Assembly (NCBI GenBank): GCA_018500125.2
Contig: JAHBAM020000121.1
Location: 1 to 39,819 of the forward strand
DNA from: Roseobacter sp.
Lineage (GTDB): Bacteria > Pseudomonadota > Alphaproteobacteria > Rhodobacterales > Rhodobacteraceae
DNA length: 39,819 bases
Reading direction: 5' to 3'
Of the stretch, positions 32,295 to 39,819 are shown piece by piece. A model generated the notes under the pieces. The model was given only the letters and a program-made list of their open reading frames with translations, had not been told where the DNA came from and did no database searches. The stretch's first letter is position 1, and each line of letters opens with the position of its first letter. The position numbers and the translations under genes were made by a program.

Positions 32295-33356
32295 CTAAAT
32301 CTCGACGCCCAAGGGGAGCAACACGCTAAATTCGGTGCCTTTGCCCGGCTCTGATTCGATTCTGAGGCGGCCACGGTGGCGCTGGACGATGTGTTTGACG
32401 ATGGCCAGGCCCAGACCGGTTCCGCCGACTTCGCGCGAGCGGTGCGAATCAACCCGGTAAAAGCGCTCCGTCAGGCGCGGAATATGGAGCGGGTCGATCC
32501 CTACGCCAAAATCGGTGACGCTGACGAGCACGCCGGGCTGGCCGCGCAGGGCGGGCTGGCCATCGGTGCGGCGCAGTTTGAGCACGACTTTGCCGCCGGA
32601 GCCGCCATATTTGATCGCGTTTTCCACCAGATTGGTGAACACCTGCAAGAGCTGGTCGGCATGGGCCAAGAGCGTGATCGGCTCGGCGGGCAGCTCGGCA
32701 ACAAGCTCCACACCCGCCTCCTCTGCGCGGGGGGCAAATGTGGTGCGCACCGAGGCCAGCAATGGCCCAAGCTCGACCCTGTCCCGCAGCGGCAGGCGCT
32801 CTTCGGCCTCCACACGGCTCAGCGAGAGCAGATCGCTCACCAGACGCTCCATGCGGGCGGCTTCTGAGGCCATGATCTCCAGAAATTGCGCGCGCGCGGC
32901 GCTGTCGTCTCGGGCGGGGCCTTGCAGGGTCTCGATGAACCCCATGAGCGCGGTCAGAGGCGTGCGCAGCTCGTGGCTGACATTGGCCACAAAATCGCGG
33001 CGCATCTGGCCGGCGTGTTCCAGATCGGAGATGTCCAGAAAGCTGACCAGCACGCTGCCCTCCGAGCCGCTCGGGGCGGTAAAGGCCTCATAAACGCTTT
33101 CCTTGCCGCCCGATTGCGCCAGATAGCGGGTTTTGCGCGGGCTGCCGTCTTTGAGGGTGGCTTCCAGCGCCTCAACCAGCGCCGGCTGGCGCAGGATGGC
33201 CACATAGGGCTGCCCCTCTGCCACGGGGCTTGCGAGAAGCTCGCGCATATGGGGGTTGGCGCTGAGCACGCGGCCATCGGCTGTGACGAGCAGCGCGGGG
33301 ATCGGAAGCGCCGCAAGCAGCGCGGCGGCGGATTGGCTCGGGAGGGGGTCAGACAT
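32295..33356 (-). CDS. phoR: Phosphate regulon sensor histidine kinase PhoR, apparently soluble
   Basis: PhoR phosphorylates PhoB when phosphate is low. The 353-residue protein has an N-terminal PAS domain (about 12-110, LPIPALLVTADGRVLSANP), a HisKA domain with H128 in DFVANVSHELRTPL, and a HATPase domain with NLVENAIKYGG (N box), TDFGVGIDP and GGTGLGLAIVKHIV. No transmembrane helix is seen: the only hydrophobic N-terminal stretch is the first PAS strands. E. coli PhoR is membrane-bound, so sensing here must work from the cytoplasm, for instance through PhoU. The start at 33356 has a weak Shine-Dalgarno; no longer in-frame start that would add helices was seen. It lies upstream of the pst operon on the same strand. 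Confidence 0.93.
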   Translation of the reverse strand: MSDPLPSQSAAALLAALPIPALLVTADGRVLSANPHMRELLASPVAEGQPYVAILRQPALVEALEATLKDGSPRKTRYLAQSGGKESVYEAFTAPSGSEGSVLVSFLDISDLEHAGQMRRDFVANVSHELRTPLTALMGFIETLQGPARDDSAARAQFLEIMASEAARMERLVSDLLSLSRVEAEERLPLRDRVELGPLLASVRTTFAPRAEEAGVELVAELPAEPITLLAHADQLLQVFTNLVENAIKYGGSGGKVVLKLRRTDGQPALRGQPGVLVSVTDFGVGIDPLHIPRLTERFYRVDSHRSREVGGTGLGLAIVKHIVQRHRGRLRIESEPGKGTEFSVLLPLGVEI

Positions 33357-33634
33357 TTGGCAGGGTTCCGTCTCGGCTCAGATCCAGTGGTCACCAGTGG
33401 GCACAGGCTGGATCACACACAGGATCACAGCCCCGCGCCCCCTGCGCTCGCGCATCTTATGGGTTTTGGCGGGCTTTGCAATTCCACAAAATAGGGAAGT
33501 TGCACAACCCGCAGCGGCGGGCCATGCTAGGGCTGTGACTGTCGCCAAGGCACCGAACCACCCGGGGGATTTAGGGAGGATGGGCGGGCCGCGCGACATA
33601 TTGAACGGTAATTTTTTATGAGGATCCGGACCAG

Positions 33635-34045
33635 ATGAGCTTTATTTCGCTGCCAGTGAAGCCCAAAATCGTGATTATAACCTCCAGTGGCGACACCGCC
33701 CCTGCCCTCGCGCCCGAGTGGGTTGAGGCCCGCGTGCCTTTGGCGCATCTGACGCTTTTTGCACAGCGGGTTGCGCCCCCTGCGGCCTATATGGGCTGGG
33801 TGATGGGGCGGGACTATGACGCCTTTGACTGCGCCCAAGCGCTTGTGAAGGGCGGCTTTGCCGGGCGCTGCCTTCTGGTCAGCCAGACGTCCCTGCCGCG
33901 GCCCGAGATGGTCTTGGGCGAGCTGGCGGGCGCGTTTCCCGAGCTGTCCTTCTCGCTCTGGAGCGCTGCCAAAGCCGCCGCGCTGGCCCAGACCTATTGT
34001 GAAGCGCTCAGCTTTGCCCGCCCTGTCACGCCGCTGCCAGCCTAA
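33635..34045 (+). CDS. Hypothetical protein
   Basis: I do not recognise this 136-residue protein. It has no signal peptide or membrane helix. The sequence has alternating hydrophobic strands and helices (KIVIITSSG near 10-18, [12 protein letters not shown] near 79-90, [15 protein letters not shown] near 110-124), which suggests a small alpha/beta fold; a degenerate receiver-like domain is one guess without support from an acidic pocket. GAGGA lies ten bases before the ATG. Codon use looks like that of its neighbours. Its stop overlaps the convergent gamma-carbonic-anhydrase gene by 4 nt. The 278 bases before it, back to phoR, hold no other gene I can support. Confidence 0.6.
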   Translation: MSFISLPVKPKIVIITSSGDTAPALAPEWVEARVPLAHLTLFAQRVAPPAAYMGWVMGRDYDAFDCAQALVKGGFAGRCLLVSQTSLPRPEMVLGELAGAFPELSFSLWSAAKAAALAQTYCEALSFARPVTPLPA

Positions 34046-34563
34046 AGCGCCACGAGTGCGGCGCGAAAGCGGCGCATATTGTCTTGGTAATGGCGCGCCG
34101 AGGCGCGCAGCCCCGCGATTGTGGCCTCATCCAGCGCGCGGACCACTTTGCCCGGGCTGCCCATCACAAGGCTGCCATCCGGAATCACCTTGCCTTCGGT
34201 GATCAAGGCCCCTGCCCCGATCAGGCAGTTGTTGCCGATCTTGGCACCGTTGAGCACGATGGCCCCCATGCCGATCAGGGTGTTGTCGCCAAGGGTGCAG
34301 CCATGCAGCATCACTTTATGCCCGATGGTGCAGCCGGCCCCGATCTGAAGCGGATAGCCCATATCGCTGTGCATCACCGTGTTTTCCTGCACATTGGTGC
34401 CACGGCCAATGGTGATGCGCTCGTTGTCGCCCCGCAGCGTCGCGCCAAACCAGACCGAGGCCCCCGCCTCAAGCACCACATCTCCGATCACATTGGCATC
34501 GGGCGCCACCCATGTATCAGGGTCGATTTGGGGCTTGGTCTCGCCCAAAGCATAGAGTGTCAT
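34042..34563 (-). CDS. Gamma carbonic anhydrase family protein
   Basis: The 173-residue protein is a left-handed beta-helix built from hexapeptide repeats (for example [21 protein letters not shown], shown in part, and [13 protein letters not shown]). The three zinc-binding histidines of gamma carbonic anhydrases are all present at H65, H82 and H87 ([13 protein letters not shown]), so it can bind metal as a trimer. Related YrdA/PaaY/CaiE-type proteins show weak or no carbonic anhydrase activity and some act as thioesterases, so the exact activity is open. AGGA lies eight bases upstream of the ATG, which overlaps the gmk stop by 4 nt; yicC-gmk and this gene form an operon. Confidence 0.92.
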   Translation of the reverse strand: MTLYALGETKPQIDPDTWVAPDANVIGDVVLEAGASVWFGATLRGDNERITIGRGTNVQENTVMHSDMGYPLQIGAGCTIGHKVMLHGCTLGDNTLIGMGAIVLNGAKIGNNCLIGAGALITEGKVIPDGSLVMGSPGKVVRALDEATIAGLRASARHYQDNMRRFRAALVAL

Positions 34564-35201
34564 GACATATCCTCAAATTCGCTCTGAAGCTTGCGCACGT
34601 GTTCGACAAGCTGGGGCTGCTGGATGCGGCGGTGGCGGCGCGAGGTGATGATGGTTTTGAGCCGCGCCTCGGTGGCGTCCAGATCGTCGTTGATCAGGAC
34701 ATAATCATAGGCGTCCCAACGGCTGATCTCGTCCCAGCTTTTGCGCATCCGCTTCTCGATCACCTCGGCTGTGTCCTGCCCACGGCTCACAAGCCGGCGG
34801 TGCAGCTCCTTGATCGAGGGCGGCAGGATAAAGATACTCAAGGTATGGGCGCCAAGTGCGGAGTTGCGGATCTGCTGGGCGCCTTGCCAGTCGATGTCAA
34901 AAAGCACATCTTTTCCCGCGCCGATCGCCGCCTCGACGGGGGCACGCGGGGAGCCGTAAAAATTGCCAAACACATGGGCGTGTTCCAGCATCCCATCCTG
35001 CGCGACGGTCTTTTTGAAGGCCTCCTCACTCAGAAAATGGTAGTCTGCCCCGTCTGTTTCGCCCGCGCGCGGGGCGCGGGTTGTGGCGGAGACGGAAAAG
35101 GAGATGCTCGGGTCCCATGCGATCAGCCGCTTTGACAGCGTTGATTTGCCTGCGCCCGAGGGCGAGGACAGGATGATCAGAAGGCCGCGACGCTCGCTCA
35201 T
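34560..35201 (-). CDS. gmk: Guanylate kinase
   Basis: Gmk converts GMP and ATP to GDP and ADP and is essential. The 213-residue protein has the P-loop [10 protein letters not shown] at 12-21, the GMP-binding region [21 protein letters not shown] (shown here only in outline: TTRAPR and the YHF that follows), [11 protein letters not shown] and the lid region with RLVSRGQDT. The length is normal. GGAG stands six bases before the ATG, inside the 3' end of yicC, from which it is separated by three bases. The yicC-gmk pair is conserved in many Proteobacteria. Confidence 0.97.
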   Translation of the reverse strand: MSERRGLLIILSSPSGAGKSTLSKRLIAWDPSISFSVSATTRAPRAGETDGADYHFLSEEAFKKTVAQDGMLEHAHVFGNFYGSPRAPVEAAIGAGKDVLFDIDWQGAQQIRNSALGAHTLSIFILPPSIKELHRRLVSRGQDTAEVIEKRMRKSWDEISRWDAYDYVLINDDLDATEARLKTIITSRRHRRIQQPQLVEHVRKLQSEFEDMS

Positions 35202-35204
35202 GGT

Positions 35205-36092
35205 TTACTCCACATTCTGGATTTGCTCCCGCATTTGGTCGATCACGGCTTTGAGATCAAGCCCTATGCGGGTCAGCGCGCTCATTTGCGCCTTGGAACA
35301 GAGCGTGTTGGCCTCGCGGTTGAACTCCTGCGCCAGAAAATCGAGCTTGCGCCCGACGGGGCCGCCTGTGTCCAGCAGATCGCGCGCCGCGACCACATGA
35401 GCCTGCAACCGGTCCAACTCTTCTGTGATGTCGGCCTTGACGGCGAGCATGGCCAGCTCCTGGGCAATGCGGCCCTCGTCGACATCGACCGCCTCCATGA
35501 CGCGCGACAGGCTTGCGCGAAAGGCGGCGGCGCTCTCGGCGCGGCGCGCCTCGGCGGCCAGCGCGGCCGCCCCTGTGAGCCGTTCGATCTCGTCAATCTG
35601 GGCACGGATCAGCGCGTCAAGCTGGGCGCCTTCGGCGGCGCGCATCGCCATAAAGCTCTGCAAGAGCGGCTCAAAATCGGCCTTGAGGGCGGCCAGCAGC
35701 GGCGCCGGGTCGTCTTCTGTCGGGCTTTGCTCCAGAAGGCCGCGCAGGGCGAGAATCTGGCTTGAGGTGCTCGGCGCAAGCGACAGCCCCAGATCCATCG
35801 CCTGTTGCTCGACCTCGGCCATGGCCGCCAGAACAGCGCCGAGCTGTGTCCTGTTCAGGCTGGGTGCGGCGCTTGCCTCTTCGCGGGCAAGCCTGAGGCC
35901 GATGGTGATATTGCCGCGCTCTGTGGCACTTGACACGGCGGCGCGCAAATGGGCCTCAAGCCCGGTGATCCAATCGGGCACGCGGATCCGGATATCCTGC
36001 CCCTTGCCGTTCACGGCGCGCAGCTCCCAGCTCCAGCTGTGCGCACCGATACTGCCTTTGGCTGAGGCAAAGCCTGTCATGGATGAAATCAC
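35205..36092 (-). CDS. yicC: YicC/YloC family endoribonuclease
   Basis: The 295-residue protein matches YicC-like proteins, shown in recent work to be endoribonucleases involved in small-RNA and mRNA turnover. The N-terminal signature is ISSMTGFASAKG followed by WELRAVNGKGQDIRIRVP, and the conserved C-terminal DUF1732 part includes DITEELDRLQAHV, GPVGRKLDFLAQEFNREANT and QMREQIQNVE. I start it at a GTG (36092), because AGGAG stands exactly seven bases before it and family members begin with ISSMTG after the first residue; the ATG at 36080 would cut four conserved residues, and the longer frame to 36185 is not supported. gmk follows after three bases. Confidence 0.93.
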   Translation of the reverse strand: MISSMTGFASAKGSIGAHSWSWELRAVNGKGQDIRIRVPDWITGLEAHLRAAVSSATERGNITIGLRLAREEASAAPSLNRTQLGAVLAAMAEVEQQAMDLGLSLAPSTSSQILALRGLLEQSPTEDDPAPLLAALKADFEPLLQSFMAMRAAEGAQLDALIRAQIDEIERLTGAAALAAEARRAESAAAFRASLSRVMEAVDVDEGRIAQELAMLAVKADITEELDRLQAHVVAARDLLDTGGPVGRKLDFLAQEFNREANTLCSKAQMSALTRIGLDLKAVIDQMREQIQNVE

Positions 36093-36416
36093 CGGGGCAC
36101 TCCTTTTTGCGGGTCTGGGGCCTGACTTACGCGCTTCACAGGGCATGACGCAAGCCTTCTGGCCCGCGCCCCTTTTCGCGACCACAGCCCGCCGTTAACC
36201 AATCTTTCCAAATTCAATCAAATTTTCGCCCAATTTAGGCCATATTTGAGAGGCACAGGCCCGACCCGCCCAAACGGCCCTGACATCGGGATCCTCTGTG
36301 GCCAGCTTGCGGCCACTCATAGGATATCCGGTCAGGTCACTCTCAGGGGAAACCCTCGGGGAAAATCTTCGGGTCACTCTTTGTCTGTGCAGACCGTTTA
36401 CAGGGGAAGCACTTCT
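36093..36416. other. Intergenic region between yicC and the PAS_5 gene
   Basis: This 324-bp gap separates divergent genes. The yicC side is G/C-rich; the middle (36195-36250) is A/T-rich with GTTAACCAATC and TTCAATCAAATTTT, the likely promoter zone. A GTTAACCA matches a single CtrA half-site, too little to claim regulation. The part near the PAS gene repeats GGGGAAA-type purine clusters (36349-36363, 36402-36408), the last acting as its ribosome binding site. I see no coding potential or RNA gene in it. Confidence 0.6.
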
Positions 36417-37139
36417 ATGTCAGACTTGATACGCAGTGGGATTGTTTTGAGTATGATGGATCGTTTGAACCAAAACCAATATCCAGCCTGTGCGCTTGTT
36501 CAGGCCTACTGGCAAAGCCTCAAGCCCAAAAACGGCTTGCCAAAGCGCTCGGACATAGACCCGCGCGGCATAGAGGACGCGTTGAACTACGCTTTCATTT
36601 TGGAAAGCATCGGCACCGGCATCGCGCGGATCCGCATTGCCGGAATGCATCTCAACGAGCTGTTCGGTATGGAGGTGCGCGGAATGCCGATCAGCAGCCT
36701 GATTGCGCCGCACTCGCGCGATACCTTTTCCAGGGTGCTTGTGTCGCTGCTCAACAGCCCGTCGATCATGACCCTGAGCCTGACCGCCGAGGGCACATTT
36801 ATAGAGGCCGCAGAGTCCCGCGAGCGGATGTTGCTGTTGCCGATGGTGGATGAAAAAGGCCAGACCAGCCGGATCTTGGGCTGTCTGGAAACCAAAGGTG
36901 TCAAAAAAGCCCCGCCGCAACGCTTTGAGATTGTGAATGTGGCCAAACAGGCGATCGAGAGCGCCCGCCCTAAGGCGCAGAGCCGCCCCTATTTGCAGCC
37001 GGTCAAAGGCTTTGCCGAGCCATCGCACAGCTTTGAGCCAGCCCCCGACAGCAGACCCGAAAGCGGGGCTGAAAACGGGGCCGACAGCCATGGCCCGAAA
37101 CGGCCCGATTATCTTCGCATCGTCAAATCAGACGAGTGA
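36417..37139 (+). CDS. PAS domain protein of the PAS_5 type
   Basis: The 240-residue protein contains one PAS_5-like domain (about residues 24-160: AYWQSLKPKNGLPKRSDIDP, ALNYAFILE, IRIAGMHLNELFGMEVRGMP) and then a proline- and glutamate-rich, probably disordered C-terminal tail (170-235). Such single-PAS proteins are common in alphaproteobacteria and carry no output domain, so they probably act through partner proteins in signalling or cell-cycle and motility control. The ligand is unknown. The ATG at 36417 is preceded by AGGGGAAG nine bases upstream and matches the normal family N-terminus; the frame upstream is open but has no family features. Confidence 0.85.
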   Translation: MSDLIRSGIVLSMMDRLNQNQYPACALVQAYWQSLKPKNGLPKRSDIDPRGIEDALNYAFILESIGTGIARIRIAGMHLNELFGMEVRGMPISSLIAPHSRDTFSRVLVSLLNSPSIMTLSLTAEGTFIEAAESRERMLLLPMVDEKGQTSRILGCLETKGVKKAPPQRFEIVNVAKQAIESARPKAQSRPYLQPVKGFAEPSHSFEPAPDSRPESGAENGADSHGPKRPDYLRIVKSDE

Positions 37140-37187
37140 GCGGGCCAAGGCACATTGCCCGACCCGCCCAGATGCTCTGAGGCGCGC

Positions 37188-38558
37188 CTAGCCTGCGGCT
37201 TTTGCGAGATTTTCCTTGCGCAGGCTGGTCAGCTCCTCGGCCACAAGGAAGGCCAGCTCAAGCGATTGCGAGGCGTTCAGACGCGGATCGCAGGCGGTGT
37301 GATAGCGGTCTGACAGGTCCTCGTCTGTCACATCGCGCACCCCGCCTGTGCATTCGGTGACGTCTTGGCCCGTCATCTCGAAATGCACGCCCCCCGGCTG
37401 GGTGCCCTCGGCTTTGTGAACAGCAAAAAACTCGCGCACTTCCCCCAGCACCTGCCCGAAGGGGCGGGTTTTATAGCCTGTCGAGGATTTGATCGTATTG
37501 CCATGCATCGGATCACAGACCCAGACCACATTGGCGCCCTCTTCCTCCACAGCGCGGATCAGACGGGGCAGATGCTCGCCAACCTTGCCCTGACCAAAGC
37601 GCGCGATCAGGGTGAGACGGCCCTCTTCGTTGTGCGGGTTGAGCGTTGCCATCAGCTTTTTGAGATCATCGGCCTCCATCGAGGGGCCACATTTCAGACC
37701 GATCGGATTGAGCACCCCACGGGCAAACTCGACGTGCGCGCCCTCGGGCTGGCGCGTGCGATCGCCGATCCAGATCATATGTCCCGAGCCGGCCAGCCAT
37801 TTGCCCGATGTGCTGTCCAGTCGCGTCAGCGCCTCTTCATATTCCAGCAAGAGAGACTCGTGGCTGGTGTAGAAATCAACCGTCGAAAACTCATGGGTGG
37901 TTTTGCCCGTGATGCCGGCCGCCGCCATGAAATCGATGCTGTCCTGAATGCGGGCCGAAATATCGCCATAACGCGATGCGCCGTCGCCCTCGGCAAAGCC
38001 GAGCGTCCAGGAGTGCACGCGGTGCATATCCGCAAAGCCACCCGTCGAAAAGGCACGCAACAGATTGAGCGTCGCCGCCGATTGCATATAGGCTTGCAGC
38101 ATCTTTTCAGGGTTGGGAATGCGCGCCGCCGAGGTGAAATCAAGGTCGTTGATGATATCGCCGCGATAGCTTGGCAGCTCCTGACCGTCCACAACCTCGG
38201 TGGGTGCCGAGCGCGGCTTGGCAAACTGCCCCGCCATGCGGCCGACTTTGATCACCGGCACTTTCGCGCCATAGGTCAGCACCATCGCCATCTGCAACAT
38301 GACTTTAAAGGTGTCCCGGATGCCATCGGCGCTGAACTGGTCAAAGCTCTCGGCACAATCGCCGCCCTGCAACAAAAACGCCTCGCCACGCCCTGCGGCG
38401 GCGAGCTGGGCCTTGAGCTTGCGCGCCTCTCCGGCAAAGACAAGCGGCGGATATTTGGACAGCTGGCCTTCCACCGTGGCAAGCTGGGCCCGGTCGGTAT
38501 AGTCAGGCATCTGGATCCTCGGCTTTGCGCGCCAGCCCGCTTTTGTCCACTCCGTCAT
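37188..38558 (-). CDS. aroG: Class II 3-deoxy-7-phosphoheptulonate (DAHP) synthase
   Basis: This enzyme joins phosphoenolpyruvate and erythrose 4-phosphate in the first step of the shikimate pathway. The 456-residue length and motifs identify the class II (plant/Mycobacterium) type: [43 protein letters not shown]-type region, [33 protein letters not shown] and [10 protein letters not shown]. These include the metal-binding cysteine (in GGDCAE) and histidine and the substrate-binding arginines. GGAGA stands seven bases before the ATG at 38558. It is monocistronic here; no other aro gene is adjacent and no leader-peptide attenuator is visible. Confidence 0.96.
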   Translation of the reverse strand: MTEWTKAGWRAKPRIQMPDYTDRAQLATVEGQLSKYPPLVFAGEARKLKAQLAAAGRGEAFLLQGGDCAESFDQFSADGIRDTFKVMLQMAMVLTYGAKVPVIKVGRMAGQFAKPRSAPTEVVDGQELPSYRGDIINDLDFTSAARIPNPEKMLQAYMQSAATLNLLRAFSTGGFADMHRVHSWTLGFAEGDGASRYGDISARIQDSIDFMAAAGITGKTTHEFSTVDFYTSHESLLLEYEEALTRLDSTSGKWLAGSGHMIWIGDRTRQPEGAHVEFARGVLNPIGLKCGPSMEADDLKKLMATLNPHNEEGRLTLIARFGQGKVGEHLPRLIRAVEEEGANVVWVCDPMHGNTIKSSTGYKTRPFGQVLGEVREFFAVHKAEGTQPGGVHFEMTGQDVTECTGGVRDVTDEDLSDRYHTACDPRLNASQSLELAFLVAEELTSLRKENLAKAAG

Positions 38559-38789
38559 CGTCTTGTCTCCAGTATTTGGTCTTGCGAGGCCGCCTTATAG
38601 CCCCGCTTTAGCCTGAAAACCATATCAGAAATGAAATGGGCTTGCATGAGGCCGCCAAATCGCGGAAGAGGCATCTCGTTGCGAGTGATCCAAGTTTTGT
38701 GACACGAGATGTCTTGACCTGTGGGCCAAGCTCTGACCAAGTGACAAAAAGCGACAAATACTGGCGCTTACGACAGACGAAAGCCCATC

Positions 38790-39797
38790 ATGAGCCTGCA
38801 ACAACGCCCCACGATCAAACTGGACACCACCCCGGACAAACCGCGGCGCTTTATCTTTGCTTTGCTCGACAATTTCACCCTGCTCAGCTTTGCCTCGGCG
38901 ATCGAAGCGCTGCGGATCGCAAACCGCATGGCCGAGGCCGCGCTCTATGAATGGAGGCTCGCAGGCGAAGGCGGCGAAACCGTGAGCTGCTCGGCGGGCA
39001 CCGAATTCAAGCTCGATATGGATCTGGGCGAGCTGACCCGCGACGATACATTGCTGGTCTGCAGCGGCATCAATGTGCAAACCGCCACAACCAAGCGGCT
39101 GGTGTCCTGGCTGCGCCGCGAGGCCCGCAAAGGCCCGATCATCGGCGGTCTGTGCACAGCGGCCTTCTCGCTCGCCAAAGCCGGGCTGCTTGATGGCCGC
39201 CGCGCCACGATCCACTGGGAAAATCAGGACAGCTTTGCCGAAGAGTTCGACGAGGTCGAGCTGACAAAATCGGTCTTTGTGATCGACAAAAACCGCCTCA
39301 CAACCGCCGGCGGCACAAGCTCGATCGACCTCATGCTCAAGCTGATCGCCGATGATCACGGTGAGGAGCTGGCCAATGCCGTCGCCGACCAGCTGATCTA
39401 CAGCTCGATCCGCACCGATCAAGACACCCAACGCCTCTCTGTGCCCACGCGGATCGGCGTGCGCCATCCCAAGCTCAGCCTCGTGATCCAGATGATGGAA
39501 AGCCACATCGAAGAGCCGATCAGCCCGGCCATCCTCGCCAAAGACGTGGGAATGTCGACCCGCCAGCTCGAGCGGCTGTTCCGGCGCTATCTCAACCGCT
39601 CGCCCAAACGCTACTATATGGAGCTGCGCCTGCAAAAAGCCCGCAATCTTCTGATGCAGACCGACATGAGCGTGATCAATGTGGCGCTGGCCTGCGGCTT
39701 TGCCAGCCCGAGCCATTTCTCCAAATGCTACCGCGCCCATTACAACACGACCCCCTACCGCGAACGCGGCTCACAGGCGAGCCGCCTGTCGATCTAG
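38790..39797 (+). CDS. GlxA family AraC-type transcriptional regulator
   Basis: The 335-residue protein has an N-terminal DJ-1/PfpI-like (glutamine amidotransferase) domain (about 18-190; RRFIFALLDNFTLLSFASAIE, given in part, and GGLCTAAFSLAKAGLLDG around the nucleophile-elbow position, with a cysteine) and a C-terminal AraC HTH pair (about 235-330; ILAKDVGMSTRQLERLFRRY and INVALACGFASPSHFSKCYR). GlxA-type regulators of this kind include GbdR and CdhR, which respond to glycine betaine or carnitine; GbdR-like function is plausible in a marine Rhodobacterales but not shown. The TAG at 39795-39797 is complete. Four bases later the sequence turns into adapter. It is divergent from aroG with a 231-bp gap that contains repeated GTGACA/ACAAA elements. 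Confidence 0.92.
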   Translation: MSLQQRPTIKLDTTPDKPRRFIFALLDNFTLLSFASAIEALRIANRMAEAALYEWRLAGEGGETVSCSAGTEFKLDMDLGELTRDDTLLVCSGINVQTATTKRLVSWLRREARKGPIIGGLCTAAFSLAKAGLLDGRRATIHWENQDSFAEEFDEVELTKSVFVIDKNRLTTAGGTSSIDLMLKLIADDHGEELANAVADQLIYSSIRTDQDTQRLSVPTRIGVRHPKLSLVIQMMESHIEEPISPAILAKDVGMSTRQLERLFRRYLNRSPKRYYMELRLQKARNLLMQTDMSVINVALACGFASPSHFSKCYRAHYNTTPYRERGSQASRLSI

Positions 39798-39800
39798 GCC

Positions 39801-39819
39801 CTGTCTCTTATACACATCT
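39801..39819 (+). other. Sequencing adapter: Tn5/Nextera mosaic end
   Basis: The last 19 bases, CTGTCTCTTATACACATCT, are identical to the reverse complement of the hyperactive Tn5 transposase mosaic end used in Nextera-type libraries. They sit exactly at the end of the sequence and are not part of the genome. The contig should end at 39800. Confidence 0.97.

Noticed and set aside
33410-33430. Direct repeat GGATCACAC / GGATCACAG upstream of phoR, considered as a second Pho box
   Set aside because: The repeat period is 12 and not 11, and the unit CTGTGATCC departs from the CTGTCAT core, so PhoB binding is not supported.
36195-36203. GTTAACC in the yicC / PAS_5 gap as a CtrA site
   Set aside because: Only one half-site is present without a correctly spaced partner; chance occurrence is likely in an A/T-rich patch.
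37365-38600. A 411-codon open frame opposite the DAHP synthase gene
   Set aside because: It is a shadow of the clearly conserved aroG frame, rich in R, H and Q, with no recognisable domain.
38625-39740. A 371-codon open frame opposite the GlxA-type regulator
   Set aside because: The plus-strand frame has full DJ-1 and AraC domains; the antisense frame has none.

Overview
The window is a linear fragment of about 39.8 kb with high GC content and no rRNA, tRNA, insertion sequence, prophage or CRISPR array that I could see. Gene content and order point to an alphaproteobacterium of the Rhodobacterales (Roseobacter group). The indicators are the trkH-hfq-hflX order, a monomeric isocitrate dehydrogenase, short DUF6356 and PAS_5 proteins, a class II DAHP synthase, and a palindromic G/C-rich intergenic repeat ending in a GGATATTT-type tail. 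This assignment is inferred from recognised protein families; no database was searched. The left end cuts into trkH. The right end carries 19 bases identical to the Tn5/Nextera mosaic end, so the last bases are sequencing adapter and not genome.

Layout. 1-2.2 kb: end of trkH, then hfq and hflX overlapping by 4 nt. 2.2-5.7 kb: a membrane-anchored penicillin-acylase-family hydrolase divergent from a 3-hydroxyisobutyrate-dehydrogenase-family enzyme. 5.7-7.0 kb: an intergenic repeat, an Lrp regulator with an SMR exporter, and a DUF6356 protein. 7.1-11.6 kb: monomeric icd, then a tightly overlapping DsbA-like / K+ channel / Bcr-type MFS cluster. 11.7-13.9 kb: an AMP-forming CoA ligase divergent from an XRE-cupin regulator. 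13.9-15.9 kb: an arsenic operon made of an ArsR-ArsC fusion, a second ArsC and an aquaglyceroporin. 15.9-21.4 kb: an orphan oligopeptide-type binding protein, a candidate small RNA, bdhA, a DUF502 membrane protein and the pseudouridine-degradation pair psuK-psuG. 21.5-25.8 kb: rpsB-tsf, then gcdH with its divergent LysR regulator. 26-33.4 kb: the complete phosphate regulon unit phoR, pstSCAB, phoU, phoB with a clear Pho box. 33.6-39.8 kb: a small unknown gene, a gamma-carbonic-anhydrase-like protein, gmk, yicC, a PAS_5 protein, class II aroG and a GlxA/AraC-type regulator.

How the parts work together. The Pho block is a complete sensing and uptake module: PhoR/PhoB respond to phosphate state reported by PstSCAB-PhoU, and the Pho box sits just upstream of pstS. 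The ars operon reduces arsenate with two thioredoxin-type reductases and appears to release arsenite through a channel, not a pump. The gcdH/LysR pair (glutarate or lysine breakdown) and the ars operon each have a strong inverted repeat at the expected operator position. Most of the window is ordinary core genome. The least ordinary items are the ars gene architecture, the candidate 77-nt RNA at 17.87-17.95 kb, a PhoR without membrane segments, and the adapter at the right end.
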